Counted from the first letter of the stretch, positions 48,734-57,623 are shown. The stretch is 64,000 bases of DNA from DASYHS01 sp035998295 (GCF_035998295.1 NZ_DASYHS010000269.1:1-64000); one strand, 5' to 3'. Notes: generated by a model from the letters alone, not told the origin. Translations and numbers: made by a program.

Positions 48734-49444
48734 TCAGGCGGCTTCCTGCGCCCCCTCGGCGTCGAGGATCTCGGCCTTCCTGCGACTGAACAGGGTCGTG
48801 ATGCGCTGCTGGGCGGCCCGGTCGACGTGGCCGATCTCACGCACGCGCGCGGCGACGCCGCTGCGCCACAGCGCGTCCAGGCCGTCCAGGTCGACGACGT
48901 CCTCCAGCTTCCGGCGCAGTTCCTTCTCGAAGGCCTCCACGGCCGCCGGCTGGGTCTCCGGATTGGAGCGCGCGTTCCAGTACAGCTCGGCCTCCTCCCG
49001 GTACTTGCTGTCGTCGAACTGGCCGAGATAGACGTCGGCGGCCAGGCCGAGCTGAAGCAGGCATTTGCCGACCGCGTCGGTGATCGACATCTTGAAGCAC
49101 TCGTCGTCCGGCCGTTCCGTGCCGTCGCGGTTGCGGCGCACGATTTCAGTGCCGCCCCATTGCGGGCCGGTCCAGCACTTCTCGCCCGTCTCCGGGTCGA
49201 GGTACCAGACCCGGACGCAGATGAAGATCATGCGCTCGACCACGGTCCATTCAAGCTGCTCGTAGCCCCAGCCCCGGCCGACGGGGCCGAAGGTCTCGGT
49301 CATGATCTGCAGGCGCCAGGCCGGATCGATCTGGGTGCCCCGGAACCCGCCCGCGCGGGTGAAGGGCTTGGTCGCCTTGGGATCGGTCCGCTTCAGGCTG
49401 TCCCAGATCGCCATCGGATCGGATTGAGGTGTCGATTTGGCCAC
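48734..49444 (-). CDS. Rad52/Sak-like single-strand-annealing protein
   Basis: 236 residues from GTG 49444 with AGGAGGA upstream. The central block FGPVGRGWGYE (52-62), followed by VCVRVWYLDPETG-like strands, KMSITDAVGKCLLQLGLAADVYLGQFDDSKY (118-148), is the pattern of phage annealing proteins of the Rad52/Sak kind. It would coat resected ssDNA and anneal it, working with the YqaJ-type exonuclease. A perfect TGCG-type palindrome lies 33 bp upstream. The family assignment is by pattern and context only. Confidence 0.68.
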   Translation of the reverse strand: MAKSTPQSDPMAIWDSLKRTDPKATKPFTRAGGFRGTQIDPAWRLQIMTETFGPVGRGWGYEQLEWTVVERMIFICVRVWYLDPETGEKCWTGPQWGGTEIVRRNRDGTERPDDECFKMSITDAVGKCLLQLGLAADVYLGQFDDSKYREEAELYWNARSNPETQPAAVEAFEKELRRKLEDVVDLDGLDALWRSGVAARVREIGHVDRAAQQRITTLFSRRKAEILDAEGAQEAA

Positions 49445-49477
49445 GGTGATCCTCCTCGTCTCTTGATGGAAGTATAG

Positions 49478-49491
49478 CTGCGAATTCGCAG
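49478..49491. promoter_or_regulatory. Perfect 14-bp operator palindrome of the annealing-protein gene
   Basis: CTGCGAATTCGCAG is fully self-complementary and contains the TGCG-N4-CGCA pattern of the other boxes. It is the best match in the set and lies 33 bp before the GTG start. Confidence 0.72.
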
Positions 49492-49682
49492 TGATCAAGA
49501 ACGAAAAAGGAACAAAAAAGAGGGAGGCTCATCCCTGGGACCGGCCATGCGCCGACCGGCTGCCGGCCGGCCGCAGACCAGACGCGACACGCCCACTCTT
49601 CGCATGCGCATGTAACGCGCTTTCATCACTATGCTTAAATTTCATCATACTGACGAAACACGAATCATCGTAAATATGTCCA

Positions 49683-49711
49683 TTGACAAAACCGGCTCAT
49701 ATTTGGAAATT
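49683..49711 (+). promoter_or_regulatory. Promoter candidate for the pearlin operon
   Basis: A perfect -35 TTGACA (49683-49688), 17-bp spacer and weak -10 GAAATT (49706-49711). It lies 85 bp upstream of the methyltransferase start in an AT-rich stretch. Confidence 0.4.
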
Positions 49712-49795
49712 TACTTTCGGTCGATCCAAGGCTGTCCGACGGCGAGCCATCGTGCCGCAGGATCAAAAACGACGATGATCTCGGGAAGCGGGACA

Positions 49796-50785
49796 ATGGA
49801 CGCCGACGCGACGTCGACCGGAGCAACTGCCGACGCCGGCCCCGCCGGGGATCCGGAACTCGCTCCGCATCTGCTGGACTATCTGGACCATGTCGGCATC
49901 CGCGCGGGCGTCAGCTACGCCGAGGTGGCGTGCGAGATCTGCGGCGGCACGGATTTCGCGGTGCTGTGCGAGACGGTCGACATCGGACGCGATCGCCGCG
50001 GCCGGCTGCCCGTGACCGGCTGCCGGGATTGCGGCTTCGTCATGCAGAACCCGCGGTTCAATCCGGAATTCTACGAGGAATATTACAACCGGTTCTACCG
50101 CAGCCACCTGTTCGGCTCGGCCGAACCCGAGAAGGCCTTCATCGTCGACCAGATCCGCCGGGGAGAAGCCCTGCTCGCGAGCCTGGCGCCGTGGCTGGCC
50201 CCCGAACCCGGGCACCTGCTCGACGTGGGCAGTTCCGCCGGCGGGCTGATGGTGCCCTTCGCGCGCCGGGGATGGACGGTGCTGGGCAGCGATCCGGACC
50301 TCGGCTACGTGGAGTTCGGGCGCCGCCGCCTCGGCCTCGACATCCTCCCAGTCGCCGCCGAGGATATGGAACTGCCGCAGGCGCAGTTCGACCTCGTCAT
50401 CATCACGGGCTCGCTGGAGCACGTCTTCGACGTCAACCGGGTGATGCAGGTCTGCCGGCGCGCCGCGAAGCCGGGATCGCTGCTGCTGATCGAGGGGAGA
50501 GCCTACGGCTACGGCCTGCTGAACGGCTTCTTCAGCCACAGCCACCGCCGCTACCTCACCCAGGCGTCGATCCGGCTGCTGATGGCCAAGCATGGATGGA
50601 CGCCGCTGTGGGCGACCGCCGACCCGATCTGCGGCCCCACGCGCCCGGGCGGCGTGTACTGCCTCGGGCGCGCGGCCGAGCCGGCGGATGCGGACACCCT
50701 GGCGGCGCTGGTCCGGGACGGCGCCGGCGACGGCATCGACCGGCTGATCGCCGAGACGGAAGCCCTCCGGGGAGCGGCGCCGTGA
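49796..50785 (+). CDS. SAM-dependent methyltransferase with zinc ribbon (pearlin tailoring)
   Basis: 329 residues from ATG 49796. The N-terminus has a CxxC...CxxC zinc ribbon (Cys46, Cys49, Cys76, Cys79) of the C-methyltransferase type, and the Rossmann core has motif I LLDVGSSAGG (141-150) and the later FDLVIITGSLEHV. In the pearlin pathway of Pseudomonas, a methyltransferase-like enzyme alkylates the remodelled C-terminal residue using carboxy-SAM; this one may play the equivalent role, but the cosubstrate cannot be read here. ATG 49775 is an alternative start. Its stop overlaps the protease start by GTGA. Confidence 0.82.
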   Translation: MDADATSTGATADAGPAGDPELAPHLLDYLDHVGIRAGVSYAEVACEICGGTDFAVLCETVDIGRDRRGRLPVTGCRDCGFVMQNPRFNPEFYEEYYNRFYRSHLFGSAEPEKAFIVDQIRRGEALLASLAPWLAPEPGHLLDVGSSAGGLMVPFARRGWTVLGSDPDLGYVEFGRRRLGLDILPVAAEDMELPQAQFDLVIITGSLEHVFDVNRVMQVCRRAAKPGSLLLIEGRAYGYGLLNGFFSHSHRRYLTQASIRLLMAKHGWTPLWATADPICGPTRPGGVYCLGRAAEPADADTLAALVRDGAGDGIDRLIAETEALRGAAP

Positions 50786-51876
50786 CCGCGCCGACGGGAA
50801 GACCGTCCCGCCTTTCGCCGGAGATCGAGGTGCAAGGCGCGGTGCCGGGCCATGCCCGGCGGATAGAGCTGCACCACCGCGGGACGGACATGTCCTTCGT
50901 GCTGGGCGAGGCGGAGTTCGCGGTGGCCGAACTCTTCGACGGCAGGCGCAGCCACGCGGAGATCCTCCGGACCCTCGCCGACCGGCGCAACGTCCGGCTG
51001 GCGCCGGAGAAGCTCCAGGCCTTCGAGGAACGGCTGATCCGGCTCGGCATCCTGGAGAACGAGGCGGCCCCGCCCCCGGTCCGGCGCGACCCGTTCGCGG
51101 GGATCAGCTACGGCCCGTTCAAGTCCCTGCTGATGCTGACGCTGTTCAGGCTGAGGCCGGACGGGGTCCTGAGCCTGGCGCTGTCCGGCGCCCCCTGGCT
51201 CGCGAGCCCGGCCTTCGTCCGGCTGCTCGGCTTGGCCGTCCTGGCGGCCGCCGTCTCGGTCGCGGCGGCGTGGCCGTCGTTCCGGGCGGACGTCGCCAAT
51301 GCCTATTCCGGCTGGGGCTGGCTGGCCTGGCACTACCCGATCCTGGTGGCGTCGGTGACGCTCCACGAACTGGGCCACGCCCTGGCCTGCCGGGTTCAGG
51401 GCGTGCGGACGACGGAGATCGGCGTGGCGGCCTACCTGCTGTGGGTCACGGGCTGGGCCCGTCCCGTCCAGCGCGAGTGGAGCGCCCTCGGCCGGCGCGA
51501 ACGCATGATCACGATCGTGATGGGCCCGTTCGCGAGCCTCGTCTTCGCGGCGCTCGCGATCGGCGTCTGGAGCCTCAGCCCGCCGGGGACGATGCTGGCC
51601 TGGGTTGCCGTGATGGCGGCCGTCACGTCCACGCTGGCGCTGATCCCGACCCTGCTGCCGATCTTCAACGGCGACGGGTATCTCGCCCTCACCGAGTATT
51701 TCGGGCTGCCAGGCCTGCGCCAGAAGGCCTGGGACCACGTCCGCGGCCGGTTCCTGGGGACCGCCGTGGCCGAGCCGTCGGGCAGCCTGCGCCTGATCTA
51801 CCTCGCGGTCGCCTTCGGCACCGCGATCAGCTGGGCCGGCGCCTGGACCGGCATCGCCCTTCTCTTCCTGTTCTGA
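50782..51876 (+). CDS. PqqD-like/M50 membrane protease
   Basis: 364 residues, GTG start. Residues 1-95 form a PqqD-like winged-helix domain, the usual RiPP recognition element (FVLGEAEFAVAELFDGRRSHAEILRTLADR). The rest is a polytopic M50 site-2 protease: zinc site HELGHA (195-199) and the second motif IFNGDGYLAL, in which the GDG aspartate (298) completes the ligands. It probably binds the scaffold peptide and cuts the modified residue off or trims the peptide at the membrane. It corresponds in position to the protease of the 3-thiaglutamate cluster. Confidence 0.87.
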   Translation: MTAPTGRPSRLSPEIEVQGAVPGHARRIELHHRGTDMSFVLGEAEFAVAELFDGRRSHAEILRTLADRRNVRLAPEKLQAFEERLIRLGILENEAAPPPVRRDPFAGISYGPFKSLLMLTLFRLRPDGVLSLALSGAPWLASPAFVRLLGLAVLAAAVSVAAAWPSFRADVANAYSGWGWLAWHYPILVASVTLHELGHALACRVQGVRTTEIGVAAYLLWVTGWARPVQREWSALGRRERMITIVMGPFASLVFAALAIGVWSLSPPGTMLAWVAVMAAVTSTLALIPTLLPIFNGDGYLALTEYFGLPGLRQKAWDHVRGRFLGTAVAEPSGSLRLIYLAVAFGTAISWAGAWTGIALLFLF

Positions 51877-51902
51877 AACCCACCACCCCGGAGACCGACA
51901 TC

Positions 51903-52070
51903 ATGACGACCGAGAACAAGACCTCGCAGACCGATCCGAGCGCGGACACGGAAACGGCAAAGGAACCGGCCTGCACCGGCAAGCCGCAGAAGGAGCCGGC
52001 CGCCGCGGCCGACTTCGAGGACTTCGACCTCGACGACATCGAAGTGATCGAAAGCAAGGTCTTCGCCTGA
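51903..52070 (+). CDS. Scaffold (precursor) peptide of a PEARL/MNIO pathway
   Basis: 55 residues with GGAG nine bases before ATG. The N-terminal half is polar (MTTENKTSQTDPSADTETAK) with one cysteine at position 24. The C-terminal part is acidic, ADFEDFDLDDIEVIESKVFA, containing an FDLD motif (41-44), which resembles the leader box of class I lanthipeptides, and ends in Val-Phe-Ala. A free C-terminal alanine in a PEARL context is the expected acceptor for tRNA-dependent amino-acid addition. The gene sits between the protease and MNIO genes. Confidence 0.85.
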   Translation: MTTENKTSQTDPSADTETAKEPACTGKPQKEPAAAADFEDFDLDDIEVIESKVFA

Positions 52071-52094
52071 TCCGGGCACCAGCGGGCGGACACC

Positions 52095-53006
52095 ATGATG
52101 GAAAAACCCGATCCGATCGGCATCGGCCTCCAGTACAACCCTGAAATACTGGACTGGTTCGCCTTCGAGGACCAGGACGTGGACTGCCTGGAGATCCTGC
52201 TGGATACCATCATGGGTCCGCTGGACAGCCCGTACGTGATGAAGCCGGGGGCGGCCGAGACGCTCGACCGGCTGCGGAGCCGATACCCGCTCGTAGCCCA
52301 TTCGAACTATGGCTGCGACTTCGGCTTCGGCCCTCTGGAAAACACGCCCGCCGCCCGGCGCCACGTGCCGCTGGCGCGTGCGCTCGCGAGCCCCTGGGTC
52401 TCGGATCATTGCTTCTACGGCGACGATTCGTGGCTCGACATGTGGAGCAGCCCCATCCAGTTCTCGCGCGACGAGCTGCGCCGGGTGGCCGATCGCGCCG
52501 CGCGGCTGCAGGAGATGTACGGCATGCCGCTCGCGCATGAGAACGCCGCCTACTACATCGAGTGCCCGGGCGCCGAGATGCGCGAGGCCGAGTTCATGGC
52601 GAGGCTGGTCGAGGCGTCGGGCACGTTCCTGCATCTCGACCTCCACAACATCTATACGAACTCCGTCAACCTGCCCGGCTTCGACCTGGCCGACTACCTC
52701 GACACGATCCCGCTGGACCGGGTGGTGGCAATCCATCTGGCCGGCGGGAGCTGGCACGAGGGCCTGTACCACGACTGGCACGACAGCAGCGTCCCCGAGC
52801 CGGTGTGGGACATGCTCGACGCCGTCCTGGCGAAGGCCGTGCCGACGGCGGTGATCCTGGAATTCCAGGGACAGGCCCATCATCCAGGAACCCGCGTCCT
52901 GGGCACGGGCGACGACGGCCGGATGATCGCGGAGGACATCGCCCGCGCGCGGCGCGCATGGGCGGCGGCCTCGCAGGCACGGACGGCCCCGGAGTTCGCC
53001 TCGTGA
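52095..53006 (+). CDS. DUF692/MNIO multinuclear iron oxygenase
   Basis: 303 residues. The TIM-barrel metal ligands are all visible: His69 (VAHSNYG), His105 (SDHCF), Glu149 (AHENAA), Asp182 and His184 (HLDLHN), His214 (VAIHLAGG), Asp227 and His229 (HDWHD) and Glu256 (VILEFQ). MNIO enzymes oxidise peptide Cys, Asp or other residues with a mixed-valence iron cluster. Its adjacent partner and PEARL genes suggest it acts on the residue added to the peptide C-terminus, as TglH excises a carbon from the added Cys. GGCGGA lies before the start. Confidence 0.93.
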   Translation: MMEKPDPIGIGLQYNPEILDWFAFEDQDVDCLEILLDTIMGPLDSPYVMKPGAAETLDRLRSRYPLVAHSNYGCDFGFGPLENTPAARRHVPLARALASPWVSDHCFYGDDSWLDMWSSPIQFSRDELRRVADRAARLQEMYGMPLAHENAAYYIECPGAEMREAEFMARLVEASGTFLHLDLHNIYTNSVNLPGFDLADYLDTIPLDRVVAIHLAGGSWHEGLYHDWHDSSVPEPVWDMLDAVLAKAVPTAVILEFQGQAHHPGTRVLGTGDDGRMIAEDIARARRAWAAASQARTAPEFAS

Positions 53007-53827
53007 ACGCCGAGACCGTCTGGAAAGTATGGCGGCGCATCCTTCGGGAGCCCGGCCTCCAGCAGGCGCTGGCGGCGCAGACGCCGGAAGACCTGGCGTC
53101 GAAGTTCTCCTTCGAGCCATCCGAGATCCCGGTGCTGGCCGCCTATGCCGCGACGCCGGAACGGACGGGCTGGTTCATCACGAACTACCGGTTCCGGATC
53201 GTGAACTCGTATCTCCATGCGCTGGAGACGGGTGCGCCGCTGACGCTGCGCGCGCTGATGGGTGCGGGCTTCACGTGGCAGGACCTCGCCTCCGACTTCC
53301 TCGACCGCCACGGCTGGCGGGACTACGGCCCCTATGTCTACACCTACGCCGCCGACGTGCTGGACGACCTGGCGGCGAACGACGACACCGCCCGGCTCCC
53401 GGGCCTGCGCGACCTGATCGCGGTGGAGGCGGCGGCCGTCGCCCTGGTACGGCGCCATGCCGAGCCCGTACCGGTCCAACCCGCGCCGCCCGGGTCGATC
53501 CGGCTCACCGGACGCGGGACGGTGGTCACGGTGGAGCACGCGCTGACGCCCTGGCTCAAGGACAAGAGCCGCCTCGGCCGCGCGCCGCTCGAGGCGCGGA
53601 CCCAGCACCTGCTGGTCTACCTTCCGTCGATCGAGAGCCATCACCGGCTGGCCTCGCTGAGCGACCTGGCGGCGGCGGCGTACCGGGCTCTCGCGACCCC
53701 GGCCGACGGCGCCGGGCTTGCGGCACGGCTCGCCGGCGGCGGCCATGACGTCGCCGACCTCGACGCGGCGGTCGAAAGGCTGACCGCCTATGGCGTGGTC
53801 GAGCGCGTGACGGGAGCGGCGGATTGA
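53003..53827 (+). CDS. MNIO partner protein (TglI-like)
   Basis: 274 residues, GTG start overlapping the MNIO stop (GTGA). The N-terminal half is helical with WKVWRRILREPGLQQALAAQTPEDL and GWFITNYRFRIVNSYLHALE; a PqqD/RRE-like beta stretch (TVVTVEHALTPWLK and so on) follows. MNIO enzymes such as TglH, MbnB and others need a dedicated partner that binds the peptide, and its position here identifies it as one. Its family name cannot be confirmed from sequence reading alone. Confidence 0.8.
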   Translation: MNAETVWKVWRRILREPGLQQALAAQTPEDLASKFSFEPSEIPVLAAYAATPERTGWFITNYRFRIVNSYLHALETGAPLTLRALMGAGFTWQDLASDFLDRHGWRDYGPYVYTYAADVLDDLAANDDTARLPGLRDLIAVEAAAVALVRRHAEPVPVQPAPPGSIRLTGRGTVVTVEHALTPWLKDKSRLGRAPLEARTQHLLVYLPSIESHHRLASLSDLAAAAYRALATPADGAGLAARLAGGGHDVADLDAAVERLTAYGVVERVTGAAD

Positions 53828-56268
53828 GCTGGGCGACGCAGTTCTGGGTGCGGTCCGCGGGATTCCCGTTCACCTGGATGGACGAGTGCGCGGTCGAGGC
53901 CTCGCTCCCCCTTCTCGACGCGCGGCTTGCCGACGAGACGGAGCTGCGCGAGACGGAGCGTCGCCTGGAGGAAACTCTGGCCGCGCATATGGGGCGGCTG
54001 CCCGACCGGCTGGCCCGCAGGATGGAGCGCCGCGAACCGATCGGCGCGAACGACCTGCCGAGCGCGCTGGCCGGGCCCTGCGAGGCCCTGAACGGGCGGC
54101 GTGACGCCCTCCTCGCCCGGCTGGACGCGTCGCTGCCGGACCTGGAGGCGTCGTTCGCGGCGGATGCGGGACGGATCAGGCGGACGCTGTCGCGGCACCT
54201 GTCCGACCCGCTGGTCCAGGAAGCCCTGTTCCTGTCCAACCCCGACGCCCTGGCCCGTCTGCGGGCACTGGGCGAGCGGGAGCTCGACCGCCTGAACGGC
54301 AGGTCCCGCCAGCATCTCCGGCTGGGCTGGAACTACCTGCAGCGCCTGTGCACGAAGAACGACACCGCGAGCTTCTTCGGCCCGATCGCCTGGGGCCGCT
54401 TCGCCGGCCCCGACGCCGCCGCCCTCGACGTCGAACGCGCCCCCGGCCCCTGGATCGCCGAGCGGCGGGTGTTCCTGGAGTACTGGGTCGTCCAGCGGAT
54501 CGCGGAAGCCGCATCGGCGGACCCCGCGCTGGCCGACGACCTCCCGTACCGCCTCAACCCCGCCTGCGACCTCGTGGACGGAACGCTTCGCATCCCGGTC
54601 GGCCGTTCCGTCCGGGTCCCGCCGCTGGCGGCCGACCTGCTTCGGGCCCTGTCGTCGGCACCCGCCGGGACCCTGTCGCCGTCCGAGATGGCGGAGGTCG
54701 GCCGGACCCTGGCGGCCGATGGGAAGGCCGACGGGGAGGCCATCGCGGCGACGCTCGGCTTCCTGGTCGGCAAGGGCGTGGTCGAGCGCAAGATCGCCGT
54801 CGCGGCCGGCCTCGCCGAACCGGAGCTCCACCTGGCGCGCCAGCTGTCACCGCTGCCGGCCGCCGCCCCCTGGGTCGCCCTGATCGACGAGCTCCGCCGG
54901 CTGCGCGACGCCTTCCGGCACGCCGACCTCGACGGGCGCGTCGAGATCGCGCGCGGCGTCGGGGAACTGCTGCACGAGCGGGGCATCGACACCGGCCGGA
55001 CGTCGGGTTCGATGTATGTCGGCCGGTATCCGTTCTACGAGGATTGCGGGCGCAATCTCTCGGTCCGGATCGGCGGCGACCTGCAGGCCGAGATCGAACG
55101 CGGGCTGGAGCCGGTGACGCGGATATACGCATGGCTGGCCCGTGCCACCGCGGCAGCCGTCGAGGAGCAGTACCGGCGGACCTTCGCGAGCCTGCCCCGG
55201 GACGGCGACGGGACCGCCGACTTCCTCGCCTTCCTCGACGCGCGCCGTTCATGCGCCCGCCCGGACGATGCCGCCGCCGACATCCGCCGGGCGCTGCGCG
55301 AGGCGTGGGACCACGTGCTGGGCGAGCACGACGGCGACGAAGCGGTCCTGGCGGAAGATGGTCCGGCCCGGGTGCTGCAACGGCTGACCGCCAGCGGCCT
55401 GGGAAGCGATGGCCCGCACACGCTGGGCATCGCCATCCATTCGCCCGACGTCATGATCGCGGCCCGGTCGGCGGAGGCCGTCGCCCGGGGCGACTACGAC
55501 ATCGTGATAGGGGAGGTCCATCCCGGGGTCCACACCGCGTCGCAGCCCGTGGCCCTGCCGTTCTGCCCGGACATGGCGGAAATCGCCGAGGAGGTTGACC
55601 GGGCGCTGCGGCCGGGCAGGATGGTGCTCGCGGACTCGCCCCAGACCTACCAGCGCTCGCACATCGACTGGCTGGACACGCCGCACCTGATCCAGATCGT
55701 GCTGCCGGGAAGCCCGGGACGCACGGCGCCGGAGCGCCAGGTCCCGGCGGGGCGCGGGCGCGTGACGGAGCGGGACGGACGGCTCCTGTTCCTCGACCGG
55801 GCGACGGGGGCGACCGAAGACCTCGTCACGGTCGCTCCGGGCGACTTCCACAGGGCGCTGTTCGAGCTGGCGGCCGATGCGCTGGCCGCCCACCGGCACT
55901 GCCGGATACGCTTCGGCCGCATCGTCCTGAAGCGCCGGAGCTGGACGATACCCGGCGGCTCGTTCCCGGACGCCGACCTGCCCGGCGAAAGCGCGCCGGC
56001 CTTCGCCGCGTGGCGGGGCTGGGCGCGCCGGACCGGGCTGCCGCGCCACGTCTTCGCCAAATCGCCGGAGGAAACCAAGCCCGTGTTCGTCGACTTCGAC
56101 AATCCCCTGGCGGTCGACCTGCTCGCCAAGCTGGCGCGCCAGGGGGCCTGGATGCGGCTGAGCGAGATGTCCCCCGGACCGCAGGGCCTCTGGCTTTGCG
56201 ACGACCGTGGGCGCTATACCTGCGAGATGCGGATATCCTTCAACGATCGCCAGGCGCCGGAAAGCTGA
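53824..56268 (+). CDS. LanB-like PEARL (peptide aminoacyl-tRNA ligase)
   Basis: 814 residues with TTG start overlapping the partner stop (TTGA). The core has lantibiotic-dehydratase N-domain features: RYPFYEDCGRNLSVRIGG-type segment, HSPDVMIAARSAEAVARGDYDIVIGEVHPGVHT and later EFVRFGRIVLKR-like IRFGRIVLKRRSW. There is no separate C-terminal SpaB elimination domain, the hallmark of PEARLs that use aminoacyl-tRNA to extend a peptide C-terminus and then stop. The amino acid added is unknown. The next gene starts two bases later. Confidence 0.85.
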   Translation: MSWATQFWVRSAGFPFTWMDECAVEASLPLLDARLADETELRETERRLEETLAAHMGRLPDRLARRMERREPIGANDLPSALAGPCEALNGRRDALLARLDASLPDLEASFAADAGRIRRTLSRHLSDPLVQEALFLSNPDALARLRALGERELDRLNGRSRQHLRLGWNYLQRLCTKNDTASFFGPIAWGRFAGPDAAALDVERAPGPWIAERRVFLEYWVVQRIAEAASADPALADDLPYRLNPACDLVDGTLRIPVGRSVRVPPLAADLLRALSSAPAGTLSPSEMAEVGRTLAADGKADGEAIAATLGFLVGKGVVERKIAVAAGLAEPELHLARQLSPLPAAAPWVALIDELRRLRDAFRHADLDGRVEIARGVGELLHERGIDTGRTSGSMYVGRYPFYEDCGRNLSVRIGGDLQAEIERGLEPVTRIYAWLARATAAAVEEQYRRTFASLPRDGDGTADFLAFLDARRSCARPDDAAADIRRALREAWDHVLGEHDGDEAVLAEDGPARVLQRLTASGLGSDGPHTLGIAIHSPDVMIAARSAEAVARGDYDIVIGEVHPGVHTASQPVALPFCPDMAEIAEEVDRALRPGRMVLADSPQTYQRSHIDWLDTPHLIQIVLPGSPGRTAPERQVPAGRGRVTERDGRLLFLDRATGATEDLVTVAPGDFHRALFELAADALAAHRHCRIRFGRIVLKRRSWTIPGGSFPDADLPGESAPAFAAWRGWARRTGLPRHVFAKSPEETKPVFVDFDNPLAVDLLAKLARQGAWMRLSEMSPGPQGLWLCDDRGRYTCEMRISFNDRQAPES

Positions 56269-56270
56269 GC

Positions 56271-57533
56271 ATGGTCCAACGGATCCCCCGCCGGGTCGCG
56301 CTGCTGGTGTTCGTGCCGTTCGCGCTCGGGCATTTCCTGTCGTACCTGTACCGCACGGTCAACGCCGTCATCTCGCCCGACCTCGCCCGCGACCTCGGCC
56401 TCGGCGCATCGGACCTCGGCCTGCTGACGAGCACCTATTTCCTGACCTTCGCAGCCGCACAGCTTCCGATCGGAGTGGCACTCGACCGGTACGGGCCGCG
56501 CCGGGTCCAGTTCCCCCTGCTGACGCTGGCGGCCTGCGGTGCTGCGCTGTTCGCGACGTCGGAGAGCCTCGCCACGGTGGCGCTGGCCCGCGCGCTGATC
56601 GGCCTCGGGGTCGCGGGATGCCTGATGTCGGCGATCAAGGCGGTGACGCAGTGGCTACCGGCCGAGCGGGTGCCGTTCGCGACGGGGCTGCTGCTCGCGG
56701 TCGGCGGCCTGGGCGCGATGACGTCGACCGCGCCGCTGGAGGCGATGCTCCGGATAACGGACTGGCGCGGCGTCTTCCTGTGCCTGGCGGGCGCCACCGT
56801 CCTCGTGGCCCTGCTGATCCTGGCGGTCTCGCCCGAACGGCCGGGAGCGACGAAAGCGACCTCCTTTTCCGAACAGATCGCGGCGGTCGGCCAGCTCTAC
56901 TCCAGCCGCGGCTTCTGGCGGGTGGCCTTCTACTCGCTCTTCGCCAACGCGACCTACATGGCCGTGCAGGCCCTCTGGATGGCCCACTGGCTGCGCGACG
57001 TCGCCGGCTTCGACCGGACGGCGGTCGGAACCGCCCTGCTGGTGGGCACCACGGCGATGGTCGCCGGCTCGATCAGCCTCGGGTGGCTGACGGACCGCCT
57101 GCGGGTCCTGGGCTTCCGCCCGGTCCTGACCTGCGGAGGCGGCATCGCCGCGTTCTTGTGCGTGCAGCTCGCGATGATCGCGGGCGACGGCCGGGGGGCG
57201 TTGGCGCTCGCGTTCCTGTTCGGCTTCTTCGGCACCGCGACGACCCTCAACTACGCCATCGTCGCGCAGAGCGTGCCCGGCCACCTGACCGGCCGCGTCA
57301 GCACCTGCTTCAACCTGCTGATCTTCCTGCTGGCCTTCGCCGTGCAGTGGATGATCGGCGCGCTGCTGGACCTGTGGTCCCCGACGGCCGGCGGGCACTA
57401 TCCGCCCGAAGCCTACCGGTTCGTCCTCGGCATCGTCCTGGCGCTGCAGGTCCCCGGGCTGCTGCTGTGGCTGAGCCTGCGCCCCTGGCAACGCAACGCG
57501 GCGATGCCCGCCGCGGTCGCGGGCGCCGCCTGA
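56271..57533 (+). CDS. MFS exporter of the pearlin operon
   Basis: 420 residues, 12 membrane segments. The first-loop motif VISPDLARDLGLGASDLGLL and the loop-2 motif GVALDRYGPRRV are characteristic of MFS transporters. It is the last gene of the operon and begins two bases after the PEARL stop. It probably exports the finished amino-acid-derived product, as the cluster exporter of 3-thiaglutamate does, or confers self-protection. Confidence 0.85.
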   Translation: MVQRIPRRVALLVFVPFALGHFLSYLYRTVNAVISPDLARDLGLGASDLGLLTSTYFLTFAAAQLPIGVALDRYGPRRVQFPLLTLAACGAALFATSESLATVALARALIGLGVAGCLMSAIKAVTQWLPAERVPFATGLLLAVGGLGAMTSTAPLEAMLRITDWRGVFLCLAGATVLVALLILAVSPERPGATKATSFSEQIAAVGQLYSSRGFWRVAFYSLFANATYMAVQALWMAHWLRDVAGFDRTAVGTALLVGTTAMVAGSISLGWLTDRLRVLGFRPVLTCGGGIAAFLCVQLAMIAGDGRGALALAFLFGFFGTATTLNYAIVAQSVPGHLTGRVSTCFNLLIFLLAFAVQWMIGALLDLWSPTAGGHYPPEAYRFVLGIVLALQVPGLLLWLSLRPWQRNAAMPAAVAGAA

Positions 57534-57623
57534 GCCCGAGGCCCGGGCGGCACGTTCGCGGCCTCTATGCGTTCCGGCCGCCTCTGCTAGGATGCGGCCA
57601 GACCTGCAGGGAACAGACGAACC

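Larger units (their letters stand above)
49445..49795. other. 351-bp divergent intergenic region
   Basis: It holds the annealing-protein operator (49478-49491) on the left and the pearlin operon promoter on the right. The DNA is AT-richer than its surroundings from about 49610. I see no gene; the in-frame extension of the methyltransferase (to 49631) lacks a ribosome-binding site. Confidence 0.55.

Noticed and set aside
53824..56268. Class I lanthipeptide synthetase interpretation of the LanB-like gene
   Set aside because: There is no elimination domain, no LanC cyclase in the operon, and the precursor has only one Cys and few Ser/Thr after the FDLD box.
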